Source: Crocinitomicaceae bacterium
GTDB lineage: Bacteria > Bacteroidota > Bacteroidia > Flavobacteriales_D > Crocinitomicaceae
Direction: 5' to 3'
DNA length: 43,003 nt
Assembly: GCA_022448165.1 (NCBI GenBank)
Contig: JAKVAS010000011.1
Location: forward strand, 1-43,003
Below the pieces are notes generated by a model. It made no database searches. It was given only the letters and a program-made list of their open reading frames with translations, and was not told where the DNA came from. A program made the translations under genes and the position numbers. Shown piece after piece: positions 1-9,800 of the stretch (position 1 is its first letter; every line of letters starts with the position of its first letter).

Positions 1-1
1 A

Positions 2-400
2 TTATATGCTTTTTCTGAGGCGACTGTGCCTAGAGTAACTATTATTACTAGAAAAGCATATGGTGGTGCATTTGATGTAATGAACTCTAAGAATATTGGT
101 GCAGATCTTAATTTTGCATGGCCAACTGCTGAGATTGCGGTAATGGGAGCGAAAGGAGCGGCAGAAATTATTTTTAAAAGAGAGATTGCGGGTGCAGATG
201 ATTCGGAAGCTAAATGGAAGGAAAAAGAAGCGGAATATGCTGAAATGTTCGCAAACCCATACCGAGCAGCGGAAAGAGGGATTATCGACGCTGTCATTCT
301 TCCAGAAGAGACTCGTGACAAATTGATTGTTGGTTTTAAAATGTTAGAGAATAAGGCTGAGCAATTACCACAGAAGAAACATGGAAACATTCCATTATAG
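2..400 (+). CDS. Acyl-CoA carboxylase carboxyltransferase (beta) subunit, C-terminal part (5' end outside window)
   Basis: Only the last 132 or so residues are present; the reading frame is open from base 2 and runs off the left edge. The visible part starts [20 protein letters not shown] and carries the conserved [10 protein letters not shown] and [19 protein letters not shown] segments of the carboxyltransferase fold of biotin-dependent acyl-CoA carboxylases. It then has the usual [15 protein letters not shown] helix and a tail ending in KHGNIPL. In this family (propionyl-CoA or methylmalonyl-CoA carboxylase/decarboxylase type) the subunit transfers CO2 from carboxybiotin to an acyl-CoA in the cytoplasm. 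The exact acyl substrate cannot be read from this fragment. A hairpin terminator follows 25 bases after the stop, so this is the last gene of its transcript. Family assignment is strong; the propionyl-CoA preference is only likely. Confidence 0.93.
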   Translation, partial: LYAFSEATVPRVTIITRKAYGGAFDVMNSKNIGADLNFAWPTAEIAVMGAKGAAEIIFKREIAGADDSEAKWKEKEAEYAEMFANPYRAAERGIIDAVILPEETRDKLIVGFKMLENKAEQLPQKKHGNIPL

Positions 401-425
401 GTATGACCAAATTGTATTGAAATGA

Positions 426-449
426 GGGCGCTTTATGTGCCCTTTTTTT
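426..449 (+). terminator. Rho-independent terminator after the carboxyltransferase gene
   Basis: A six-pair stem (GGGCGC at 426-431 with GTGCCC at 437-442, one G-U pair) and a 5-base loop are followed directly by seven T. The hairpin lies 25 bases past the stop codon. Confidence 0.85.
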
Positions 450-632
450 ATGGATTAATCTTCCTGTTTATCACAGCGCTAGGGTTGTATTTAGAGAAAT
501 AGTCTATTTTATTTTTTAATCTAAAATTGTACGTTTCAACGATTCTAAAATTTTGGTAAATCTTGTAAAAAGAAAATAGAGATTAAATTCAGGTGTTCTT
601 GTGAAGAATATGGATGGAACTTTTGATTCGAA

Positions 633-664
633 TTGGTTAAAACGATCGCATTTACTTACTTTTG
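633..664 (+). promoter_or_regulatory. Probable aspS promoter (Bacteroidota type)
   Basis: TACTTTTG at 657-664 matches the Bacteroidota -7 consensus TAnnTTTG. A TTGG at 633-636 is about 20 bases upstream, where the -33 TTTG/TTG element is expected. Transcription would start near 671, only about a dozen bases before the ATG at 684. This argues against the in-frame TTG at 633 as the start. Inferred from consensus only. Confidence 0.6.
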
Positions 665-683
665 CCGAACAAAATTTGAATCA

Positions 684-2435
684 ATGTATAGATCACACAC
701 GTGCGGAGAACTGAGAAGTTCTAATGTTGGAGAGAAAGTTACTTTATCTGGTTGGGTACAGACCGTTCGAGATAAAGGAAATATTGCTTGGATTGATTTG
801 CGCGATCGTTATGGAGTTACTCAAATGGTAGCTGAACAAGGTGTGGTTTCTGATGAAATATTTGGACAGTTAAGAACGTTAGGAAGGGAATTTGTTGTTC
901 AAGTTGAAGGCGAAGTAATAGAACGCTACTCAAAGAATGATGAAATGGAGACCGGAGATATTGAAATCAATATTGCTTCATTGAAAATATTAAATGGCTC
1001 AAAAGTTCCTCCTTTCACAATTGAGGATGAAACAGATGGAGGAGAAGAGATTCGAATGCAATATCGTTATTTGGATCTTCGTAGAAATCCGGTTCAGGAG
1101 AAACTACGTTTAAGAAATAAAGTGTCATTAGAAACTAGAAAGTACCTAGACTCACAAGATTTTTTAGAGGTTGAAACGCCGGTTTTAATTAAGTCTACAC
1201 CCGAAGGGGCGCGTGATTTTGTTGTTCCTAGTAGAATGAATGAAGGGCAATTTTACGCCCTTCCTCAATCACCTCAAACATTTAAGCAATTATTGATGGT
1301 TTCCGGGTTCGACCGATATTATCAGATCGTTAAATGTTTCCGAGATGAAGATTTACGAGCAGATAGACAACCTGAATTTACGCAGATTGATTGCGAAATG
1401 GCATTTGTTGAACAAGAAGATGTATTGAATACATTTGAAGGAATGATCAAACACTTGTTCAAAGCTGTGATTGATGTTGAATTAGACGATAAATTTCCTA
1501 GAATAACGTATGCTGAAGCTATGGAGCGATATGGTTCTGATAAACCAGACATTCGTTTTGACATGGAATTTGTTTATTTAAATGATGTTGCACAAGGAAA
1601 AGGATTTTCAATTTTTGACAGTGCGGAAGTAGTATTAGGAATTAATGTAAATGATTGTGCGATATATACACGAAAGCAATTAGATAAGCTTACGGATTGG
1701 GTAAAGCGTCCACAAATTGGATGTAAAGGTTTGATTTATGTAAAATGTAATGAGGACGGATCGTTTAAATCATCGGTTGATAAATTCTATTCGCAAGAAG
1801 ATCTTGCAGAATGGGCGAAATTAGCCAATGCGAAACCTGGTGATCTAATTTTGGTTCTTAGTGGAGGTCTGGATAAAACACGTAAGCAAATGAATGAACT
1901 TCGTTTGCATATGGGGGATGAGCTCGGATTGAGAAATCCAAAGGTGTTTAAGCCTTTATGGGTGATGGATTTTCCGTTATTGGAATGGGATGAGGAAACA
2001 GAGAGATATCATGCTATGCACCATCCATTCACGTCGCCGAAACCTGAAGATGAAGCTCTAATTAATACGGATCCAGGAAAAGTGCGGGCAAATGCGTATG
2101 ATCTTGCCATGAACGGAGTAGAACTTGGAGGAGGGTCGATTCGAATTCATGATCGTGATGTTCAATCAAGAATGTTTGATTTACTTGGATTTTCAAAAGA
2201 AGAAGCGGAGGCCCAATTTGGTTTCTTGATGTCTGCTTTTGAATATGGTGCACCACCACACGGAGGTTTGGCATTCGGATTGGATAGATTAGTCGCTACA
2301 ATGGGCGGGTCAGAGTCTATTAGAGATTATATTGCATTCCCAAAGAATAATAGTGGAAGAGATGTAATGATTGATGCACCTTCCCCGTTAAACTTGCAGC
2401 AGTTTGAAGAGCTTGGAATTAAGCTTTCCAAGTAG
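684..2435 (+). CDS. aspS: Aspartate--tRNA ligase
   Basis: Class II aminoacyl-tRNA synthetase that charges tRNA-Asp in the cytoplasm. The 583-residue length fits bacterial AspRS. The N-terminal OB-fold anticodon-binding domain (about residues 1-110) begins [10 protein letters not shown] and contains [10 protein letters not shown]. The catalytic domain shows motif 1 around residues 140-165, motif 2 in [18 protein letters not shown], the bacterial GAD-type insertion in the middle, and motif 3 in [15 protein letters not shown] near the C-terminus. The frame stays open up to a TTG at 633. The ATG at 684 is preferred because family members start MYRxHTCGEL and a -7 promoter box lies between the two candidates. 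The gene is single and probably essential. A small membrane-protein gene starts 28 bases downstream and may be cotranscribed. Confidence 0.98.
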   Translation: MYRSHTCGELRSSNVGEKVTLSGWVQTVRDKGNIAWIDLRDRYGVTQMVAEQGVVSDEIFGQLRTLGREFVVQVEGEVIERYSKNDEMETGDIEINIASLKILNGSKVPPFTIEDETDGGEEIRMQYRYLDLRRNPVQEKLRLRNKVSLETRKYLDSQDFLEVETPVLIKSTPEGARDFVVPSRMNEGQFYALPQSPQTFKQLLMVSGFDRYYQIVKCFRDEDLRADRQPEFTQIDCEMAFVEQEDVLNTFEGMIKHLFKAVIDVELDDKFPRITYAEAMERYGSDKPDIRFDMEFVYLNDVAQGKGFSIFDSAEVVLGINVNDCAIYTRKQLDKLTDWVKRPQIGCKGLIYVKCNEDGSFKSSVDKFYSQEDLAEWAKLANAKPGDLILVLSGGLDKTRKQMNELRLHMGDELGLRNPKVFKPLWVMDFPLLEWDEETERYHAMHHPFTSPKPEDEALINTDPGKVRANAYDLAMNGVELGGGSIRIHDRDVQSRMFDLLGFSKEEAEAQFGFLMSAFEYGAPPHGGLAFGLDRLVATMGGSESIRDYIAFPKNNSGRDVMIDAPSPLNLQQFEELGIKLSK

Positions 2436-2463
2436 TCTATGCTGAATTAGTGTAAGATTTTTT

Positions 2464-2682
2464 ATGAATTATGTTGATTATGTCGGCTATGCGGCATCAT
2501 TTTTCGTGCTGCTTTCTTTTATCATGAAAAGGATGGCTATGCTAAGAATTGTGAGCATTGTTGGCTGTGCATTTTTTATCCTTTATGGTTGTTTGTTACC
2601 GAATTTGTCATGGCCCATTATTTTTACTAATACCGCAATTATTTGTGTGAATGTATTTTATTTAATCCGAGTAAAGACTTGA
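2464..2682 (+). CDS. Small membrane protein, YgjV-like
   Basis: A 72-residue, strongly hydrophobic protein with about three membrane segments: YVGYAASFFVLLSFIM (residues 6-21), IVSIVGCAFFILYGCLL (28-44) and WPIIFTNTAIICVNVFYLI (50-68). They are separated by a short basic loop (KRMAMLR). The order GYxASxFVLxSFxMK, LRxxxxxGCxxFxxYG, WPIIxTNxxIxxxNxYYL resembles the short single-repeat relatives of the E. coli inner-membrane protein YgjV (Imp-YgjV family) that are common in Flavobacteria. Some databases misname these as uroporphyrinogen decarboxylase. The function is unknown. It starts 28 bases after aspS with no promoter of its own that I can see, so read-through from aspS is likely. No terminator follows. 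The coding call is secure from composition; the family name is less so. Confidence 0.8.
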   Translation: MNYVDYVGYAASFFVLLSFIMKRMAMLRIVSIVGCAFFILYGCLLPNLSWPIIFTNTAIICVNVFYLIRVKT

Positions 2683-2708
2683 TTAAAAATTTGTGATTAC
2701 ACTATAGT

Positions 2709-2742
2709 ATAACTTAAATGGAAATATTCGGAATTAAGTTAT
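2709..2742. repeat. AT-rich 9-bp perfect inverted repeat in the gap before the HTH pair
   Basis: ATAACTTAA at 2709-2717 is the exact reverse complement of TTAAGTTAT at 2734-2742, with 16 bases between. A shorter palindrome, ACTATAGT, abuts it at 2701-2708. There is no T-run after it, so it is not a normal terminator. It could be an operator for a dimeric regulator, possibly the HTH proteins downstream, but it lies about 155 bases upstream of them. The rest of 2683-2896 shows no gene or clear promoter. Confidence 0.4.
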
Positions 2743-2896
2743 CATACATTTCCAATTTGCTTAGAATAGAGCAGATTTGATTTCGAATATTGTTAAGAAG
2801 GCTGATGACTTAATCGCTAAAAGTGGGTTTTTGGTTACACTTTTGAACATAATGTGAGATGAAAAGTATACAATTCTGTTAAGAGCTTTGTGAACT

Positions 2897-3238
2897 ATGC
2901 AGCACAAAGGTGAAATAATTGAGAGATGTATTCGTGAGAGTGGTTATTCTATAACTAAATTAGCGAAACGTATGGGTAAGAGCAGGAGGTGGGTTTACCA
3001 AATATTTGAAAGTTCAAATGTTTCCATTGATTACATCTTGGATATTGGAAAGATAATTCACCATGATTTTTCAGAAGATATCAATGAATTAAAGAGCTAT
3101 AGTGCAAGTTTGGCGAATCAGATGTTGATGGAGCCTCCGCAAAAGTTTGAATCGGATAAAGAAGAGGTAGAGTTTTGGAAGAACAAATACTTACTTATTC
3201 TAGAAAAATATAATGAACTTCTTACAAATAAGGAATAA
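2897..3238 (+). CDS. Small helix-turn-helix protein, copy 1 of a tandem pair
   Basis: A 113-residue basic protein. Residues 1-60 form a compact helical DNA-binding unit. The segment SGYSITKLAKRMGKSRRWVYQ (about 16-36) has the spacing of a Cro/C1-type helix-turn-helix, with GKSRRWVYQIF as the likely recognition helix. Residues 61-90 are variable. The tail, about 88-112 (EEVEFWKNKYLLILEKYNEL), is an amphipathic helix with heptad-like spacing, probably a coiled coil for dimerisation. The target is unknown. The gene starts at the ATG that begins MQHKGEII, matching the start of copy 2, which lies 62 bases downstream. It could be a stand-alone regulator or a relic repressor of a mobile element, but no phage or transposon genes are nearby. 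DNA binding is inference from sequence pattern. Confidence 0.85.
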   Translation: MQHKGEIIERCIRESGYSITKLAKRMGKSRRWVYQIFESSNVSIDYILDIGKIIHHDFSEDINELKSYSASLANQMLMEPPQKFESDKEEVEFWKNKYLLILEKYNELLTNKE

Positions 3239-3300
3239 GACACGTTTTTGATTAAAAAATGCGTTGAAAGATGCACGTTTTCGTTCTGAAATTTGTTTTA

Positions 3301-3651
3301 ATGCAGCACAAAGGTGAAATAATTGAGAAAGCTGTTCGTGAAAGTGGGTATTCGATAACCAAATTAGCGAAGCAAATGGGGAAGAGCCGAAGATGGGTAT
3401 ACCAAATTTTCGATAGCTCTAATGTACCAATTGATTACATTTTGGGTATTGGTAAAATTATATACCACGACTTTTCTGAAGATATCAAAGATCTTCGCGC
3501 ATATAATGTTAAACGAACGGAACAACTTCTTCATGAGGCTCCACAAACATTCAGCTCAAAGGAAGAAGAATCAGAACATTGGAAAAATAAGTATCTTGTT
3601 CTATTAGAAAGATATCATGAGTTGTTATTAAAACAGAATCTGAACGAATAA
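3301..3651 (+). CDS. Small helix-turn-helix protein, copy 2 of a tandem pair
   Basis: A 116-residue paralogue of the gene just upstream. The first 60 or so residues differ at only about eight positions, and the HTH core GKSRRWVYQIF is identical. The middle (about residues 66-85) has diverged, while the C-terminal coiled-coil motif WKNKY..LLERYHELL is kept. The first 28 bases of the two genes are identical. An in-frame ATG at 3271 would add ten hydrophobic residues. The ATG at 3301 is chosen because it aligns exactly with the start of copy 1. No separate promoter is clear, so both copies probably share one transcript. It ends 129 bases before the convergent OmpA-family gene, and that gap holds no terminator I can recognise. 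Confidence 0.85.
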   Translation: MQHKGEIIEKAVRESGYSITKLAKQMGKSRRWVYQIFDSSNVPIDYILGIGKIIYHDFSEDIKDLRAYNVKRTEQLLHEAPQTFSSKEEESEHWKNKYLVLLERYHELLLKQNLNE

Positions 3652-3780
3652 TTAAATATTGAACGTATCGGTTGATGCCAACAGTCTTAATTAAGAGCGT
3701 GTTTTCTATACCTTATGGTTCATAAAAGAAACGACAAGGGATTTCCGCGAGAAAATGCTTTAGAAGAATGCGTCTCTACT

Positions 3781-5886
3781 TTAAAGACTATCCATGTCAA
3801 AACCTTCGCCAACTACTTTAAATGAAGTTCTTCGATTTCGTTGATGATATTCTTCTCTTGTTACTTCTTCCTCTTGTGAATTGATATATTCTTCGGTTAA
3901 ATATATTCTCTTATTGTCAGCGTCCAATACAGGCCGTTTACTGTTGTCTTTTAAATAGTTCGGTTCAGATTCCCCATAACCTTTAGCGACAAGGCGAGAT
4001 TTTGGAATTCCTTTACCGATTAAATAATCTACGCAGGATTGGGCTCTACGATCAGCTAGTTTTTTATTGTATGAGTCTGTTCCGCGACAATCTGTATGCG
4101 AATTGATCTCTACAACAAGATTGTTATTAAGCATAAGAAAATCATATAATTCATCCAAAATTTCCTCGGAGGAAGGACGTAATTTTGCAGAATTAAAGTC
4201 GTATTCTATACCATCAAGCTCAATTTCATCGGTTGGAATCGGCTTCAAGTAAAAGTCTTGAAGTAAGGTAGTTGTTTCCGTAATGGTTTTAGTATTGACG
4301 CTTGCGGCATCGGCAAAATAAGATGGGGCCTGAGCTTTAAGAAAAATTTCTTGGTTTTTATCCAATACTTTGTGATAATATCCATTTTGATCTGTTTGAA
4401 TATCAAAAGATTCAAATTTAAAATCTATATCCTTAAAGGTCAACTGAGTATTTGGTAGTATTTCACCAGTTTCATCATCGTAACTATATCCCTCTAAAGC
4501 AATTGTAATTGGCTCGTTTGTAACCTCATAGATGTCATAACAATGCCCGTGATCACATTCTGCTCTATCACTAGAGAAATAGCCTTTGTTCATTAAGTTA
4601 TCCCAAATAATATAGGCATCATCTTTACTAGAATTGATTGGCATACCCATATTCACCGGATTGTTCCATCCGCGATTTTTCCGATCATAAGAACATTTAA
4701 AAATATCTAATCCACCAATGGAATTATGTCCGTTTGAGCTAAAGAATAGTGTTAAAGAGGTTTGATGGAAGAAAGGACTTACTTCGTCAAGTTCTGAATT
4801 GATTGGACGACCTAAATTGATTGCATCACCGGTGATATTTCCAGTTTCGTCTAGAGACACTTTCCAAAGGTCCATCCCTCCCTCTCCTCCAGGGCGATTA
4901 CTAGAAAAGTATAGTGTTTTTCCACTCATTGAAACAAATGGATTGATGCTACGATACCCGGGCATATTAACAGGTTCCGGTAATTTAAAAGCATCATAGA
5001 ATTTCATGTTTACCATTCTTGCTAAGTAAATGTGTTGTTCTGTCCGATCTTCGTCATTCCATCGGGTGAAGTAAACCACATCTTTGTTACTTACGCAGCC
5101 TGAAGCGTCATGTTGCGCTGAGTTTAATGGACGTCCAAGGTTCTTGGCAGCTCCCCAAGTGCTATCGGAGTTCATTTCGGTGATATAAAGGTCACATAAA
5201 TAATTGGGATCTTGTAATACAGGGTCAAAAATAACTCCTCCGTCGCGTGCACTTGTAAAAAGAAGGCGATTTTCATCTCCAAAATACATTGCTGCAAATG
5301 CTGCGGTTCCTTTATTAAAGACATTGGTATCTGCCATTTTTACAACAACTTTGGTTTTTTCGTTGTTTTTATCCGTAGCATAATAGCATCCGGTAATGTT
5401 TAACTGGGCAGTTCTCAATAAGGAATCAGAGTAGTTTTCTGAACGAATATAGCGTTCAAACGTTTTTATAGCATCCTCGTATTGTTCTACATTCATTTGA
5501 GCACTTCCATAATGAAATACGTCTTCCGGATAAGATGCATAGGTTGAAGTCTTTTCAAAATGGCTTACTGCCTCTTTGTAATCAAAGGTGCGCATGTAGC
5601 AAGTTGCAATCTGATGATTGATGTAGTCTTTAATCGGAACTTTTCGTGTGGAATCAAGCTCTGTATCCTTGTTTTTTAGTTTTTGTTTGGTAACCGTTGC
5701 TTCATAGGGGATAACCATGGACTGAAGACCAAGTGTATCACTTAGAGCACTTTGATAGTTGATTAAAGCATTATGATAATCCGCTTTCTTAAAGTAATTA
5801 TCAGCATGAAATAACCATACTTTTCGGGATTGTGAAACCGCCAAAAAAGGACTGCAAAGCATCAAGAGAAGAAATATCTTTTTCAT
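3781..5886 (-). CDS. PorE-like OmpA-family protein (TPR, beta-propeller, CRD, OmpA_C)
   Basis: A 701-residue exported protein. It has a signal peptide at about residues 1-19 (MKKIFLLLMLCSPFLAVSQ) that looks like a signal-peptidase I site rather than a clear lipobox. TPR-like helices follow at about 20-170. A five-bladed PD40/WD40-like propeller spans about 185-465, with repeated YFSSNRPGGEGGMDLW-type blades. A carboxypeptidase-regulatory-like beta sandwich is at about 470-545, and an OmpA_C peptidoglycan-binding domain at about 554-690 (EYDFNSAKLRP, SHTDCRGTDSYN, LADRRAQSCVDYL, keeping the D and R that bind diaminopimelate). This domain order matches the Porphyromonas gingivalis T9SS component PorE, which associates with PorP. 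It is the last gene of the operon, 13 bases after a PorP/SprF gene. An upstream in-frame ATG at 5925 lies inside that gene and would spoil the signal peptide. Probable role: peptidoglycan anchor for the PorP/SprF-adhesin complex. Confidence 0.92.
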   Translation of the reverse strand: MKKIFLLLMLCSPFLAVSQSRKVWLFHADNYFKKADYHNALINYQSALSDTLGLQSMVIPYEATVTKQKLKNKDTELDSTRKVPIKDYINHQIATCYMRTFDYKEAVSHFEKTSTYASYPEDVFHYGSAQMNVEQYEDAIKTFERYIRSENYSDSLLRTAQLNITGCYYATDKNNEKTKVVVKMADTNVFNKGTAAFAAMYFGDENRLLFTSARDGGVIFDPVLQDPNYLCDLYITEMNSDSTWGAAKNLGRPLNSAQHDASGCVSNKDVVYFTRWNDEDRTEQHIYLARMVNMKFYDAFKLPEPVNMPGYRSINPFVSMSGKTLYFSSNRPGGEGGMDLWKVSLDETGNITGDAINLGRPINSELDEVSPFFHQTSLTLFFSSNGHNSIGGLDIFKCSYDRKNRGWNNPVNMGMPINSSKDDAYIIWDNLMNKGYFSSDRAECDHGHCYDIYEVTNEPITIALEGYSYDDETGEILPNTQLTFKDIDFKFESFDIQTDQNGYYHKVLDKNQEIFLKAQAPSYFADAASVNTKTITETTTLLQDFYLKPIPTDEIELDGIEYDFNSAKLRPSSEEILDELYDFLMLNNNLVVEINSHTDCRGTDSYNKKLADRRAQSCVDYLIGKGIPKSRLVAKGYGESEPNYLKDNSKRPVLDADNKRIYLTEEYINSQEEEVTREEYHQRNRRTSFKVVGEGFDMDSL

Positions 5887-5899
5887 GGAATGTAATAAA

Positions 5900-6892
5900 T
5901 TAGAGTCTAGGACAAATTTTCTCAATTTTCGGTTTGTTATTTCTTTGCATATAGGTAAATGAAAGTTCGAAACCTCCGCGGCCTGCTGATACCGGTGTTA
6001 ACGACGAGAGATTAATGTCGTAACCTATCTTTGCGATGAAATTATCCATCTTGGCACCTAATGAAATAATAGTTGCATCGTTAACACGATAAACAAAACC
6101 ACCAAGTAAATATATATCGGAGCCTTTTAAGTAGTATCCTGCATCTACAGCGTAAGTTTGTTCCCAGAATTTTTCTTGAACCATTACCAGTGCTTTCGGA
6201 ATGAAATACAATAATTCTGTAACGTTTATTCGGGTTCCAACATGACCATAGTATCTCATGGGAAGAACATTATCCTTATCTAAAAACGTTTCTTGCGGAC
6301 TGATTAGGTTAAAAGCGGAAACTCCAACAAATGGATTGATTCTACTTTCCTGTTTCGCAAAGAAATATAAGATGCCCGCATTAGTTACAGGAACAAATAG
6401 TCGATGGCCTGGGAAAGCTTCTTGCGGATCTATCGATTGATCAAAGGTACCCCCATTAGACGTCGTATATTGATTATCGTAGGTGAGTAATTTATATTCT
6501 AGTGTTTTTTGAGTTACTCCACCTTGAATACCAAAAGATAAGTTATGATACTTTTTACTATCAAGTGAAGTTGTATATGCAACGGAAAAGGAAGCTTGAA
6601 GTGCGTTATAATTTCCAATTCCTGCACGGAAATTCATTACTTGTGCACCGAAGCCCCATTTGTTTTTAGGAAGGTCGAAGCTGACTAGCCCAGTTTGATA
6701 AGGCTTATAATTAACTGCTTTCCATTGTGTTCGATATTGTGCATGTAATCTCCAATCTCCTTCGAAAACACCGGTCATGGCAGGGTTTAGAAATAAAGGA
6801 GCAGCGTCATATAAAGATAAGTGTCCGTCTTGCGATTTAGCGCTAAAGGAACTTAGAATAAGTGTCGATATAAGTAATGTCTTTTTGATCAT
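5900..6892 (-). CDS. PorP/SprF family T9SS outer-membrane protein (second copy in the operon)
   Basis: A 330-residue predicted outer-membrane beta barrel. It has a signal peptide (MIKKTLLISTLILSSFSAKSQ) followed by the family hallmark: LYDAAPLFLNPAMTGVFEGD, then YRTQWKAV and alternating amphipathic strands through GGFELSFTYM near the end. PorP/SprF proteins are T9SS components; in Flavobacterium johnsoniae, SprF is needed for secretion of the type B client SprB. The gene begins 2 bases after the stop of the 1245-residue adhesin and ends 13 bases before the PorE-like gene, so the three are surely cotranscribed. It ends soon after the last strand with a short basic tail (NNKPKIEKICPRL), unlike the longer charged tail of the other PorP/SprF in this operon. 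Pairing with the adjacent adhesin is inferred from position. Confidence 0.95.
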   Translation of the reverse strand: MIKKTLLISTLILSSFSAKSQDGHLSLYDAAPLFLNPAMTGVFEGDWRLHAQYRTQWKAVNYKPYQTGLVSFDLPKNKWGFGAQVMNFRAGIGNYNALQASFSVAYTTSLDSKKYHNLSFGIQGGVTQKTLEYKLLTYDNQYTTSNGGTFDQSIDPQEAFPGHRLFVPVTNAGILYFFAKQESRINPFVGVSAFNLISPQETFLDKDNVLPMRYYGHVGTRINVTELLYFIPKALVMVQEKFWEQTYAVDAGYYLKGSDIYLLGGFVYRVNDATIISLGAKMDNFIAKIGYDINLSSLTPVSAGRGGFELSFTYMQRNNKPKIEKICPRL

Positions 6893-6894
6893 TT

Positions 6895-9800
6895 CTATCG
6901 TATTAAGGTAACATCACCTGATTGTTTAATGACTTTGTCGTTGGCTAGTGTAACTACAAAGGTCCATGTATATACTCCGAGTGGGGCAGGCTCTCCATTG
7001 AAAGTACCATCCCAACCAACCAATGCATCATTGGAAGTAAATATTAAATCTCCCCAGTTATTGTAAACATTGAAATTGACGCTTTTGAAAGGTCCTCCTC
7101 TTATGATAAAGATGTCATTTTCATTATCTCCGTTAGGAGTAAATCCAGAGGGAAGAACTGGGGGGAGAGCAATATTGACAAGCTTTGTAATTGAATCGTA
7201 ACAACCATTCGAATCGGTTACGATCATGGTTACTTGATACTCGCCGCCATCGAAGAAACTGTGAACGGGGTTTTGAACATTATCACCCTCTCCATCTGCG
7301 AAGTCCCATAACCATGAAGTTAATTGTACTCCTGTCGATGCATCTGTAAAGAACACATCCTCTAAAACAAGAGCTGGATTCGGAGTAAAGCTAAAGTCAG
7401 CTGTTGGTGGTGTGTTAATAAAGAGTGTCAGTAAAGTATCGTCAGAACACCCTAAATCGGAGGTTACTGTTAAATTAACATTTTGACTCCCGGTTGATGT
7501 GAATAAATGACTAGGGTTTTGATCTGTACTGATAGTACTCCCAAAATCATATAACCAAGAGGTAATAGAGCCACTCGAAATGAAGGTTAAATCAGTAAAT
7601 GTGATTGGAATGTCAGCACAAGCTACGGTTGGACTAAAGTCTGCAATTGGAACAGGGTTTACTGTGACGTTATATGAAACAGTATCATAACATCCGTTAC
7701 TACCACCAACAATTAAGGTCGTGGAGAAGGTTCCGTCTCCAGGATATGTATGGGTTGGATCTTCCGCAATAGATGTTACCATATCACCAAAGTCCCAATC
7801 CCATGTTGAAATAGTCCCGTTTGAGGTTGTAGATGCATCTTGAAAAATTGTATTCTCACCTTCACAAGCTGTATTGAAAGTAAAACTTGCATTTGGAGCA
7901 GTAAGGAAGTTAATCGTAATTATGTCGTTATCTGGAGTACAACCAAATGCGCTCGAAGCTGTGAGGATAAGGTTTACGTTTCCATTGCTTAAATCTAATG
8001 GTGAAGGTATGTAAGTAGCATTAAGTTGGGTGTTGGATGGAGTGAACGTTCCAGTTCCCATTGTTGACCATGTTCCAGTTTGAGTGATGCCCGTGATTGA
8101 ACCATTAAGGTCAACTAATTGATTACTACAGAAATCTTGATCTGAACCGGCGTAAGCTTTTGGAGGATCCACAAAAAATATGCGTAGTGAGTCTTCTACA
8201 GAAGGGCAAATTCCTGGTACTGAATTTAGGAACACATCAATGTATCCAGCAAGGGTGTCTGGGGATGTTATCGGGTATTGAGTTGTCAAAGCACTTGGAG
8301 AAACAATGGAACCGAAACCTGTTGTTGACCATGTTGAAGTAAATCCTGAGGAAATAGTTCCTGATAAGGTAAGTAAGTTCAGGTTAGAACAAACACTATC
8401 TGATGATGTTATTTGAACGTCTGGCTCATCTATGAATGAAACATTGATCGTTTGTTGTTCTGCTAAGCAATTTCCATTATTTGTAGAAGTTAGCGTTAAG
8501 GTAATATTACCCAATGTTGTATCTGTTGTACTTACTAGGTAATCTGTGATAAGATCTAATTCTGACTGGTCATACGAGCCGGTACCAGTGGTTGTCCATA
8601 TTCCAGTATTAGTAGGTCCAGTTACACTACCTGTTAGGTTAATTGCTGTTTGGCTTGAACAGATTACAAGATCTGAACCTGCACTTACAGCTGGAGCTTC
8701 TGTAAAATGAATAATCACTGAGTCTTCTGCACTTGGACAAGCAAAGAAGCTACCCGCTGATGTCAAATAGAGGATTACGCTGTCAGCATTGATATCTGTT
8801 GGTGACGGTGTGTAAGTTGTAGATAAACTTCCCGGGTTGCCAAATGCTCCCCCACTTCCGCCGGTCCAGTTTGAACCCGCAGCAAAAGTAACGGTTCCGT
8901 TAATTGCTAATGGACCTAAATTATTTTTACAATAACTATTATTGAGACCAGCATCTACAGTTGGAGATTGAATAAAGTCTACAATCATTGTGTCGGCTAC
9001 TGGATCACAGTTTCCTGTCGATTCTAAAATAAAAGTTAAGCTTCCTTGTGTATAATCACTAGGGCTAGGAGTATAAGTAGTGGTAAGGTTTTCAGGAGTG
9101 TTTAAGGTTCCGGTACCGTTAAGTACAGTCCAAATCCCTGTAGTCGTTCCTCCGCTTACACTTCCTGTGAGATCAATACTTGGTTCTCCATTACATACTG
9201 TTAAATCAGTTCCAGCATCTGTAATAACCTTTCGATTGAAGGAAGACATGTAATGGTACAAACATCCTCCGGTAGCACTACCGTTGATTATACCTAAGGA
9301 GAATAACCCTGAGGTATTATTTATTAGGTATTGATTACCAGGGACAATGTCAGTGGTTGGATAATCAATTTGAGCTCCCACCCAAGCACCGCCTGTTCCC
9401 GGGACCGGAGAAAATGAGCCAGGGGGAACAAGTAAAGGATTTCCATTAATCGCAAAGTTTGTTTCATTACCCGACTCACAAAGAATGTTTAGTAAAAATT
9501 GTTGATTATTGTTTCGTGCAAAAGAAACTTCATTTGATCCAGCACAATTAGTTGGGGGAATAATGGCCATTCCTAATTCACATCCATACCCCGACATGTG
9601 TATTACATATACAGGTTTATCCGCTATGATATAAGAAAGTGGTTGAGTTACTGAGTATTGCCAAGTATCACCTTGATTCATCAGTTGTGTTGTCGCTGCT
9701 CCGTCATTGACGTTAACAGTGGTAAAGTTTTCGGTAGCAACAATAAAAAAGGACTCATTGGATCCTGAATTTAGAAAGCCTAGGTTAACAATATATTCAG

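Noticed and set aside
633-683. TTG start adding 17 residues to AspRS
   Set aside because: It lies in the -33 region and upstream of the -7 box at 657-664, and the family starts at [10 protein letters not shown] (684).
2897-3651. HTH pair as toxin-antitoxin or prophage repressors
   Set aside because: Both genes encode the same DNA-binding type and no toxin-like or phage gene is adjacent.
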